DNA from: PUMD01 sp964599275
GTDB lineage: Bacteria > Bacillota > Sulfobacillia > SLMV01
Reading direction: 5' to 3'
Assembly: GCA_964599275.1 (NCBI GenBank)
Contig: CAZRFK010000110.1
Span: forward strand, 1 to 5,337
Length of the DNA stretch: 5,337 bases
The notes beneath the pieces were generated by a model. That model was given only the letters and a program-made list of their open reading frames with translations, ran no database searches and was not told the origin of the DNA. The translations under genes and the position numbers were made by a program. Of the stretch, positions 1 through 5,337 are shown one piece after another (position 1 is the stretch's first letter; every line of letters starts with the position of its first letter).

Positions 1-1534
1 AGTATCTTTTGCCTGTGCTCCGGAAGAAGCTGTCGATGACACAGATGAACCAGCTGTTGAAGAAGAAGATCATACATTGGTTTATGCAGTAGGGGAAGCC
101 GTTTGCGGCTGGCTACCTGAACAGACAACAGGTTCAGGGTTCAGTGGGCCAGCACGTCTTTTCTTTGATGGACTTTACAGGTTAGACCCTGAGACAGCTG
201 AGCCAATTCCATCTGCTGCTAAAGATATGCCCGAATTATCGGAAGACGGCAGGGTATGGACTATTGAACTCAGAGAAGGAATGAAATGGCATCACGATTA
301 TGGTGAAGTCACTGCTGAGGATATCAAATTCACATTTGAACGCCACATAGATCCTGATGTGGAATCAGTACATTCGGAAACGTTTTGGGCTCTTGATGAG
401 GTTGTGGTTGTGGATGATTACACGGTCGAATTTCATTTAGATGAACCGTATGGTGGCTTCCTGTACAGCATTACTTTAATGCATCCAGCCTGGGGTGCTA
501 TTATCTCAAAGGATGCTTTTGAGGATCTTGGTCCGGAAGGCCTAGCAGACAAGCCAGTCGGTTCTGGCCCCTATGTATTCAAAATGGATGAGTACATTCC
601 CAGAGAAGAATTGGTTTTCGTTGCCTTTGAAGACTGGTATGAAGGAAAACCCGATATAGATCGCGTGGAAATGCCGCAGATTGAGGACTCTTCAACCATT
701 GCCATGGCGATGGAAGCTGAAGAGATCGACATGACACTGCTGCGAGATGTACCGGTCTGGCAGGATTACCAGGAGCGAGTAGATTATATCGAAGGTCACA
801 TTTTTGATGAAATTCACATCACAAAAATGGATATAAACACTCAGAACGAACCATTTGATGACCCCCAAGTCCGTTGGGCGTTGGCTCACGCAATTGATCG
901 AGAAGCGATACAGGAGATAGTGTATGAAGGATATGGGGCACTTCCTGATGCTACAATCCTGCATCCGGATATGATCAATGTCGATCCCATAGGTGTGGAC
1001 ATTGAACGTGACATCGATAAGGCACATCAGTTGATTGAAGATGCGGGTTATGAAATTGAGGATATAGAGGGTGTCGGTTGCACATACGGATCTGCAGAAT
1101 ACAGAAATATGGCAGAGGTTATCAATACCAGCTTTGCCGAAGCCGGTTTTGATATTGTAATCGAGCCGCTGGAAAGAGGAGCCCTTCACGATCAGAGATC
1201 CAATCCAGACAACGATTTTGTTGTTATCGCTCACCCACGCTGGCCCGATCCTGATCCTTTCTTGGCCCTGATTCACGGAAGTGCTATTCCGCCGGATGGA
1301 ATTAACTTTACCTGGTGGGGCAAGGCAGACGATCTGATAGACCAGTCTAGAGTTACAACAGGAGAAGAGCGAACTCAGATACTGACCGACATTCAAGAAC
1401 TCCTGGCTGAAGATATGCCACAAATACCATTATTCCACAGACAGGGTTTTGTGCTTCAGAATGAGCGTGTCAAAGGTGTAGTCTACGGACCAGGTTGGAG
1501 TTTCCAACCCCACCGTTGGTACATCGAAGATTGA
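1..1534 (+). CDS. ABC transporter substrate-binding lipoprotein, SBP_bac_5 (Opp/Dpp/Nik) family, 5'-partial
   Basis: This is the extracytoplasmic receptor of a peptide/nickel-type ABC importer; it captures the solute and delivers it to the two permeases encoded next. The frame is open to the left edge, so the true start lies outside the window; 510 residues are visible from base 2. The first residues read VSFAC followed by an acidic linker rich in Glu, Asp and Pro. This fits the end of a lipoprotein signal peptide, with Cys5 as the lipidated residue, although the lipobox is not ideal (Phe at -2). Family hallmarks, in visible-residue numbering, are the KWHHDYGEVTAEDIKFTFE segment at about 95-113, VGSGPYVF at about 186-193, DPQVRWALAHAIDREAI at about 287-303, and a C-terminal PQIPLF segment. 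The mature protein is strikingly acidic. The ligand (oligopeptide, nickel chelate, sugar or other) cannot be read from the sequence. Family assignment is secure; substrate is unknown. Confidence 0.95.
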   Translation, partial: VSFACAPEEAVDDTDEPAVEEEDHTLVYAVGEAVCGWLPEQTTGSGFSGPARLFFDGLYRLDPETAEPIPSAAKDMPELSEDGRVWTIELREGMKWHHDYGEVTAEDIKFTFERHIDPDVESVHSETFWALDEVVVVDDYTVEFHLDEPYGGFLYSITLMHPAWGAIISKDAFEDLGPEGLADKPVGSGPYVFKMDEYIPREELVFVAFEDWYEGKPDIDRVEMPQIEDSSTIAMAMEAEEIDMTLLRDVPVWQDYQERVDYIEGHIFDEIHITKMDINTQNEPFDDPQVRWALAHAIDREAIQEIVYEGYGALPDATILHPDMINVDPIGVDIERDIDKAHQLIEDAGYEIEDIEGVGCTYGSAEYRNMAEVINTSFAEAGFDIVIEPLERGALHDQRSNPDNDFVVIAHPRWPDPDPFLALIHGSAIPPDGINFTWWGKADDLIDQSRVTTGEERTQILTDIQELLAEDMPQIPLFHRQGFVLQNERVKGVVYGPGWSFQPHRWYIED

Positions 1535-1584
1535 GCCCGTTTATCTTCTTTTTCTTCGCTACAAGGGGAATTTCCCACAGTAGT

Positions 1585-1613
1585 TGCTGGACTAGAAGAT
1601 AATCACTCCAGCA
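1585..1613 (+). other. Intercistronic inverted repeat 1 (7-bp stem)
   Basis: TGCTGGA at 1585-1591 pairs exactly with TCCAGCA at 1607-1613 around a 15-nt loop, with two further possible G-U pairs outside. It lies between the receptor stop and the first permease. No T-run follows, so it is not a normal terminator. It may stabilise the 3' end of the receptor message, or it may be chance; the long loop keeps confidence low. Confidence 0.35.
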
Positions 1614-1620
1614 GTAGCAC

Positions 1621-1653
1621 AGGGGGCCGGAGCCCGTATCGCTGCGGCCTCCT
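1621..1653 (+). promoter_or_regulatory. Intercistronic GC-rich hairpin, possible leaky terminator or mRNA-stabilising stem
   Basis: AGGGGGCCG at 1621-1629 pairs with CGGCCTCCT at 1645-1653: nine base pairs including one G-U, with a 15-nt loop. Only three T residues end the right arm before the sequence returns to GC-rich bases, so full termination is unlikely. Its position between receptor and permease genes suits a partial terminator or RNA-processing barrier that keeps receptor expression above permease expression. That role is inferred from position; the pairing is directly visible. Confidence 0.5.
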
Positions 1654-1681
1654 TTCGCCGGATTCCAGAGTATCTTTATGT

Positions 1682-1688
1682 GGGAGGA
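1682..1688 (+). promoter_or_regulatory. Ribosome binding site deciding the first permease start
   Basis: GGGAGGA lies nine bases before the ATG at 1698. An upstream in-frame GTG at 1680 overlaps this site and has no Shine-Dalgarno sequence of its own, so the ATG at 1698 is preferred. Confidence 0.85.
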
Positions 1689-1697
1689 CTACCATTT

Positions 1698-2636
1698 ATG
1701 AAAGTCTATGTTGTAAAGAGGATATTGCAAGGTTTATTGACGGTTATTGGTGCCATGACATTGGTCTTTTTGATGATAAGACTTGTGCCTGGAGATCCAG
1801 TCGCTACGTTGTTGGGTGACTATTATACCCCGGAGGCAGCTGCCGCGTTGAGATCTGAAATGGGCCTAGATCAGCCAATATATCTGCAATACTTTAATTA
1901 CATCTTTGATGCCTTCCGAGGGAACTTCGGAAGATCTTATGTCACCAGAAGGCCGGTGTTTCAAACGCTTATGGGCGCTTTTCCATTTACGGCTGAATTG
2001 GCTATTGCGTCACTAGTTTTTGCTCTTGGTATTGGTGTTCCAACAGGCGTTATTTCTGCCTTAAACCGAAATTCATGGGTAGATATTATCACAATGGCTT
2101 TTGCAATTGCTTTCATTTCAATACCAGGATTTTACTTGGCAGTTTTGCTGCTGCAGACTTTTTCAATAGGGTTTGGTTGGTTCCCCGTTACAGGGGTTGG
2201 CGGTCCTGAGTTATTAAGTCGTCTCAGGCATTTGGTCTTACCCGCAGTAGCTCTTGGAGCTCCAACTGCTGCTATAAGTGCAAGGATGACCAGATCCTCA
2301 GTCCTTGAGGTGATGGGAGAGGATTATATACGTACGGCTAGGTCCAAAGGGTTACCCGAACGAGTTGTAGTTTTCAAGCACGCACTGAGGAATGCTATGA
2401 TTCCAGTGGTTGCGATTGTTGGTTTAAGTGTAGCCGTTCGTTTTGGGGGAAGCGTGATTATTGAAACGGTTTTTGCCCGTAGGGGGATCGGTTACTTACT
2501 GATTCAGTCTATCTATGATAGAGACTTCATCCAGGTCCAGTTTTCAGTGCTCTTTTATGCCTGTGTGTTGGTATTTGTAAACATTCTGGTCGATCTCTCA
2601 TACGCGGTATTGGACCCACGGATACGCTATGACTGA
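1698..2636 (+). CDS. ABC transporter permease, DppB/OppB-like
   Basis: This is one of two integral-membrane subunits that form the translocation channel of the importer. From the ATG at 1698 it is 312 residues, normal for DppB/OppB-type permeases. The N-terminus has the typical layout: a short basic start (VKRILQ), a first membrane helix at about 10-28, then the conserved RLVPGDP motif at 28-34 opening the large periplasmic loop. Further hydrophobic segments lie at about 100-120, 130-152, 180-195, 235-255 and 283-305. The cytoplasmic EAA loop that docks to the ATPase is intact at about 208-236 (EDYIRTARSKGLPERVV followed by FKHALRNAMIP). The C-terminus ends in the usual DPRIRYD. It follows the receptor gene by about 163 nt and precedes the second permease by 31 nt, consistent with one operon. 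Family call is firm; the transported substrate is not deducible. Confidence 0.95.
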   Translation: MKVYVVKRILQGLLTVIGAMTLVFLMIRLVPGDPVATLLGDYYTPEAAAALRSEMGLDQPIYLQYFNYIFDAFRGNFGRSYVTRRPVFQTLMGAFPFTAELAIASLVFALGIGVPTGVISALNRNSWVDIITMAFAIAFISIPGFYLAVLLLQTFSIGFGWFPVTGVGGPELLSRLRHLVLPAVALGAPTAAISARMTRSSVLEVMGEDYIRTARSKGLPERVVVFKHALRNAMIPVVAIVGLSVAVRFGGSVIIETVFARRGIGYLLIQSIYDRDFIQVQFSVLFYACVLVFVNILVDLSYAVLDPRIRYD

Positions 2637-2667
2637 ATTTGTCACTTGGCAACGGAGGAGATAATCC

Positions 2668-3510
2668 ATGTTGCAGGAAGCAAAAAAAATAGCTAGGAAA
2701 CATAAAGCAGGAACAGCGGCCTTACTCATAGTCGTTACAATAATTGTTGTGGCAGTTCTGGCACCGCTGTTTGCTCCAAATGATCCTTATTCTTATGATA
2801 TTCAACGTCGCTTCGAAGCCCCGAGTGAGGATTATCCAGCCGGTACAGACAATATGGGGCGCTGCGTTCTCTCACGGGTCATATGGGGAGCTAGAATATC
2901 CCTTCAGGTCGGTCTAGTTGCGGTTATTATCGGGTCAATCCTTGGTTTAATTATGGGAGTAGTCGCTGGATTTAGTGGAGGGGTTGTAGAAACAGTAATA
3001 ATGAGAATTGTAGATATCGGATTGAGTTTTCCTTTTATCCTGCTAGCCCTTCTGATAACTACCTTTTTTGGGGTTGGTCTGGGGAATGTCATGATTGCTG
3101 TTGGAATCGCACGTGCTCCCAGGATGGCCCGGGTTGCGCACGCAGCGACACGTCAAGTTCGAGAAACAGAATATATTGAGGCGAGCAGATCTGTCGGTGC
3201 CCCCTCAATAACCATAATGGTTAGACATGTTCTACCCAATATAATGGCTCCTGTTCTCGTTCGCGCAACTCTGGATATAGCGATTGCAATTCTCGCTGAG
3301 GCCAGTCTCAGTTTTTTAGGTTTGGGAATTACTCCTCCAACTCCTACCTGGGGGGGCATTATTGCAGTTGGTCGAGAACATCTGAGGCGTGCGCCGTGGA
3401 TCGCTACCGCACCGGGTATGGCAATCTTTGCCACAGTACTTAGTATGAATCTTCTAGGTGATGGTGTTCGGGATTATCTGGATCCCAAAGTGGGCGTATC
3501 TTCAAGATAG
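2668..3510 (+). CDS. ABC transporter permease, DppC/OppC-like
   Basis: This is the second channel subunit, partner of the DppB-like protein. It has 280 residues, the usual length, and starts at ATG with GGAGGAG (2654-2660) seven bases upstream. A basic N-terminus leads into a membrane helix at about 16-36 ending in APLFAPNDP, the standard OppC N-terminal signature. Next comes GTDNMGRCVLSRVIWGAR at about 59-76. Most relatives I recall have Asp where this protein has Cys66 (GRD rather than GRC). The EAA loop for ATPase docking is at about 166-195 (ETEYIEASRSVGAPS through RHVLPNIMAP). The conserved LSFLGLGITPPTPTWGG (214-230) and NLLGDGVRDYLDPK (261-274) are both present. A strong terminator begins 28 bases after the stop, so this is the last gene of the operon. 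No ATPase gene follows, unlike many opp/dpp operons. Substrate unknown. Confidence 0.95.
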   Translation: MLQEAKKIARKHKAGTAALLIVVTIIVVAVLAPLFAPNDPYSYDIQRRFEAPSEDYPAGTDNMGRCVLSRVIWGARISLQVGLVAVIIGSILGLIMGVVAGFSGGVVETVIMRIVDIGLSFPFILLALLITTFFGVGLGNVMIAVGIARAPRMARVAHAATRQVRETEYIEASRSVGAPSITIMVRHVLPNIMAPVLVRATLDIAIAILAEASLSFLGLGITPPTPTWGGIIAVGREHLRRAPWIATAPGMAIFATVLSMNLLGDGVRDYLDPKVGVSSR

Positions 3511-3538
3511 GTACAGAATTGTAATTCACGGTTTTGAT

Positions 3539-3569
3539 GAGAGCGGATTTTAAATCCGCTCTCTTTTTT
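3539..3569 (+). terminator. Intrinsic (Rho-independent) terminator of the transporter operon
   Basis: GAGAGCGGAT at 3539-3548 pairs perfectly with ATCCGCTCTC at 3554-3563, closing a five-base A/T loop, and is followed at once by six T residues (3564-3569). It sits 28 bases after the second permease stop. The flank on the opposite side lacks a usable U-tract for - strand transcripts, so it acts mainly on the transporter mRNA. Confidence 0.93.
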
Positions 3570-3600
3570 GGTTTGCTAAAAAGCGGGCTGTGTTGTATTT

Positions 3601-3629
3601 TTGGTTTTTAAAATAAACTAGATTATACT
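3601..3629 (+). promoter_or_regulatory. Weak sigma-A-like promoter match in the convergent gap
   Basis: TTGGTT (3601-3606) and TATACT (3624-3629) are spaced by exactly 17 bases, resembling a vegetative promoter with a good -10 and a half-matching -35. No gene follows on the + strand, so a transcript from here would run across the hairpin at 3730-3760 and antisense into the 3' end of the LarA-like gene. The region is AT-rich and such matches arise by chance. Confidence 0.2.
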
Positions 3630-3648
3630 TGTTTATCCGAGTTGTTTT

Positions 3649-3661
3649 AGACTAGTAGTCT
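3649..3661. repeat. 13-bp perfect palindrome in AT-rich gap
   Basis: AGACTAGTAGTCT is symmetrical about base 3655 and flanked by T-runs. It lies about 20 bases downstream of the promoter-like match. It may be an operator-like dyad or a chance palindrome; nothing else supports a function. Confidence 0.3.
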
Positions 3662-3729
3662 TTTAAAACTATCCGCATCTTGATGCAATACTGAGTTGCG
3701 TTTGGGTTTCTTTTTCCGACGTGGGGATT

Positions 3730-3760
3730 TGCGAGGCGGCTGGTGTTACTCCGCCTCGCA
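3730..3760. other. GC-rich hairpin between convergent genes
   Basis: GCGAGGCGG at 3731-3739 pairs perfectly with CCGCCTCGC at 3751-3759, with T3730-A3760 extending the stem to ten pairs, around an 11-base loop. The arms are far more GC-rich than the surrounding gap. Neither strand has a U-tract after the stem, so it is not a canonical intrinsic terminator. It lies about 36 bases beyond the stop of the - strand LarA-like gene, so it may protect or terminate that transcript. Alternatively it could be a dispersed palindromic repeat, which one window cannot show. Confidence 0.6.
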
Positions 3761-3795
3761 GGAGGGGGTCATACATTGAATTTCACGAATATTTT

Positions 3796-5100
3796 TTAAC
3801 AGAGATTTATAGTTTCATCTCCACCCTCAAAAGTCATCTTCACTTTCTGAGCTGCTTTATTCAATCCGGTTTTGTGAGAGATATCTTCCCACAGCGCAGG
3901 AGAAACCCACAGCCTATCCAGATGTAAGGTGTCTTTGATTACCGCCAGACGTAGCTTGCGCGGATCGGTGATGCCGCTGGTTGTAATGGCAGCTGATACT
4001 GCATCGCGGTCTGTCTGCATGATCATTGGAAACATAGCGCGCATGGTCAGGCGGCTGGTGAGTACGTTCAAGTAAGTGGCGTTCAGATCGATCTTTTTCG
4101 CCAGCCGGGAGGTCATGAAGTCGGCCAGGCCAACTCCACAGGCATTACCGTGCGAGGAATCACTCAAATCCAGAACGGTAATCTTACCAATTCGTGGTTT
4201 GTCCGGTGCCGGCACTCCCTGGATTCTTCGACGCCCAATCACGTTGGTATCCATACCGGTACCCGAGTAGTCCTTACCCATCTGCAGTATGACCAGAACG
4301 TCTGCAGCGTCAAAAGGCAGCGTCGGCATAAACTCTTCTGCCTTTTTTAAAAGCTGTTTCTCACGGCTTACCAGTTCTGAAGGAGGTATTCCCTCGATAA
4401 TCGCAGAACGCTTGTGAGCATTTTCCACCATGGCAATGCCCCCCAAAAATGGAGCCTGGTCTTTGATCACCCTGTACATATCCACTAGAGTCTCGGAAAG
4501 CTCGGCAGGGGAACTTTGATGAAAAGATTCAGCACCCTTATGATGTCCCATTCCCACCACCAGGATCTTGATAAGACCACTCTGTATTTCGCCGTGAGCT
4601 GTTGTATGCGGTTTCACACGATTTAAGGCGATCAGACCATCGTATTCCAGGGCGAGCGGATCGCAATATACCTGTTGTCCATTTTTGTCTTCCCCAAGGA
4701 CAACTGCTTCATTAGAGGTTTTTATGGTAGCTCCGGTGGTCTCTTCCGTTATTCCCAGAGCCTCCAGCACTTCCCGCTGTCCCTGCTTGGTGCCTCCACC
4801 GTGTGAACCCATGGCTCCTAGAATAGTTGGTTCAAATTGCATAACTTTTAGTTGCCTGCAGACGGCCGCAATGATTTCTGGCATATCAGCAATACCACGG
4901 CTGCCGGCTGTCACCAGAACTCTATCTCCAGGGGAAAGTTTATCGCCAAGATTCAGGTTGTTCACGGCTTCCCTGGCTGCCCGGGGAACGTTTGATATTG
5001 CATCATCAGCAAGCTGCTGTTTGATGGGCAGAAGATGGGGAATGTACTCCTCTTTTGGTAGATTGTGTTTGAATCCTTTTGCACTGATCAATTTAGTCAA
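3796..5100 (-). CDS. LarA-like protein (DUF2088, nickel-pincer racemase/epimerase superfamily)
   Basis: This probable 2-hydroxyacid racemase or epimerase belongs to the lactate-racemase (LarA) superfamily, whose known members use a nickel-pincer nucleotide held by a Lys and Ni-ligating His. The chosen start is the TTG at 5100, giving 434 residues, about the usual LarA length. The N-terminal DUF2088 domain shows GDRVLVTAGSRGIADMPEII at about 58-77 and GAMGSHGG at about 95-102, where His100 matches the catalytic-His region of LarA. RVKPHTTAHGE (161-171) supplies His165 and His169. GLIKILVVGMG (175-185) places Lys178 at the cofactor-lysine position. His194 follows 16 residues later, the same spacing I recall for Lys184 and His200 of Lactobacillus LarA. 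The C-terminal half carries GKDYSGTGMD and a SSHGNACGVGLADF segment. The context around Lys178 lacks the GGxK form of true lactate racemases, so the substrate may differ. It is cytosolic, with no signal peptide. No maturation genes (larB, larC, larE) are in view. Confidence 0.88.
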   Translation of the reverse strand: MTKLISAKGFKHNLPKEEYIPHLLPIKQQLADDAISNVPRAAREAVNNLNLGDKLSPGDRVLVTAGSRGIADMPEIIAAVCRQLKVMQFEPTILGAMGSHGGGTKQGQREVLEALGITEETTGATIKTSNEAVVLGEDKNGQQVYCDPLALEYDGLIALNRVKPHTTAHGEIQSGLIKILVVGMGHHKGAESFHQSSPAELSETLVDMYRVIKDQAPFLGGIAMVENAHKRSAIIEGIPPSELVSREKQLLKKAEEFMPTLPFDAADVLVILQMGKDYSGTGMDTNVIGRRRIQGVPAPDKPRIGKITVLDLSDSSHGNACGVGLADFMTSRLAKKIDLNATYLNVLTSRLTMRAMFPMIMQTDRDAVSAAITTSGITDPRKLRLAVIKDTLHLDRLWVSPALWEDISHKTGLNKAAQKVKMTFEGGDETINLC

Positions 5101-5108
5101 TTGCAAGG

Positions 5109-5115
5109 ACCTCCT
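5109..5115 (-). promoter_or_regulatory. Ribosome binding site deciding the LarA-like start
   Basis: On the - strand AGGAGGT occupies 5115 to 5109. The first possible TTG (5106) is only two bases away, too close for initiation, whereas the TTG at 5100 is eight bases away, the ideal spacing. The start at 5100 is therefore preferred. The 5' end of this site is also the right arm of a small CCTGA/TCAGG stem (5113-5117 with 5125-5129), which could partly mask it. Confidence 0.8.
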
Positions 5116-5260
5116 GATATTTTTTCAGGTGCTGGGACGATGCGGAGATTGCGGTTATACCGAAGTTCCTTTCCTGAATACAGGCAGAGAGCTCTGCAGG
5201 TTTTCTGCTCCTGCTTTCGTCATGCTCATCTCACGCCTCACTGTTGCAGGAAAGGGAGGT
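5116..5260 (-). other. Intergenic leader upstream of the LarA-like gene
   Basis: This roughly 145-base stretch holds no gene that I can support. A 28-codon - strand frame starting with GTG at about 5239 lacks a Shine-Dalgarno site. It contains two small dyads: GCAGAG/CTCTGC at 5184-5197 with a two-base centre, and CGGT-ATA-ACCG on the - strand at 5152-5162. The second includes a TATAAC -10-like hexamer for the - strand, but no good -35 lies at proper spacing. These could be operator and promoter elements, but the evidence is weak. Confidence 0.3.
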
Positions 5261-5337
5261 TCAGCGCAATCTTTTCATTATTTCAGATATTGCATCTACA
5301 AGAATTTCATCCTGCCCTTCGTGTATTGTGATGGGAT
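5261..5337 (-). CDS. C-terminal end of an unidentified - strand protein (partial)
   Basis: A frame enters from the right edge and ends at TGA (5263-5261). Only 24 codons before the stop are visible: they begin PITIHEGQDE and end AISEIMKRLR. The composition, a short beta-like stretch followed by an amphipathic charged helix, looks like a real protein C-terminus rather than random translation. I do not recognise the family; the tail vaguely resembles those of some PLP-dependent aminotransferases, but that is not enough for a call. It lies on the same strand as the LarA-like gene, 160 bases upstream of its start, so the two might share a transcript. Confidence 0.45.
   Translation of the reverse strand, partial: PITIHEGQDEILVDAISEIMKRLR

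Noticed and set aside
692..1423. 243-codon open frame on the - strand inside the receptor gene
   Set aside because: It lies wholly antisense to a well-supported coding region, its translation resembles no family, and its start lacks a ribosome site; it is a shadow frame.
1..1677. Nine-base identity AGTATCTTT at 1-9 and 1669-1677
   Set aside because: One copy is coding and the other intergenic, with no extended similarity; a nine-base match is expected by chance.
1680..1697. GTG start six codons upstream of the DppB-like ATG
   Set aside because: It overlaps the GGGAGGA ribosome site; the ATG at 1698 has ideal spacing and yields the typical family N-terminus.
2904..3434. Two - strand open frames inside the DppC-like gene
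   Set aside because: They are antisense to a conserved permease, have low-complexity translations rich in Ile, Thr, Pro and Ala, and show no family features.
3721..3927. 68-codon + strand frame across the GC-rich hairpin
   Set aside because: It runs through the hairpin and into the antisense of the LarA-like 3' end, has no Shine-Dalgarno site, and has no recognisable content.
4076..4350. Two + strand frames inside the LarA-like gene
   Set aside because: Both are antisense to a strongly supported coding sequence and carry no independent signals.
5153..5239. 28-codon - strand leader-peptide candidate starting with GTG
   Set aside because: No Shine-Dalgarno sequence precedes it, there is no run of regulatory codons, and no attenuator-like terminator follows.
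5065..5331. 88-codon + strand frame over the leader region
   Set aside because: It overlaps the LarA-like start and its ribosome site in antisense, begins without a convincing ribosome site, and its translation looks random.

Overview
The window looks like an ordinary bacterial chromosomal segment, most likely from a Bacillota/Clostridia-type organism. The evidence for that is strong AGGAGG-type Shine-Dalgarno sites, use of a TTG start, a classic U-tract terminator, a probable lipoprotein solute receptor and moderate-to-low GC. This assignment is inferred from style only; no rRNA or phylogenetic marker is present.

Left part (1-3569, + strand): three genes of a peptide/nickel-type (Opp/Dpp/Nik) ABC importer. 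The order is an extracytoplasmic solute-binding protein (5' end cut by the window edge), then a DppB-like permease, then a DppC-like permease. The receptor and first permease are separated by about 163 nt containing two inverted repeats, which could set the usual excess of receptor over permease. The two permeases are separated by 31 nt. A strong intrinsic terminator follows the second permease directly, so the ATPase subunits are not encoded downstream. They must lie upstream, elsewhere, or be shared.

Middle (3570-3795): an AT-rich gap between converging genes. It contains a promoter-like match, a 13-bp palindrome and a GC-rich 10-bp hairpin without a U-tract.

Right part (3796-5337, - strand): a LarA-like (DUF2088, nickel-pincer lactate-racemase superfamily) protein that retains recognisable His/Lys active-site positions. 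About 160 nt upstream of it lies the last 25 codons of another - strand frame entering from the right edge. The LarA-like gene points toward the transporter operon, so the two are not co-transcribed. Any functional link, such as nickel or hydroxy-acid supply, is speculative.

I found no mobile element, CRISPR, tRNA or rRNA, and no convincing novel system. The points worth a second look are the ATPase-less operon end, the intercistronic hairpins, the unassigned substrate of the LarA homologue, and the unexplained GC-rich hairpin.
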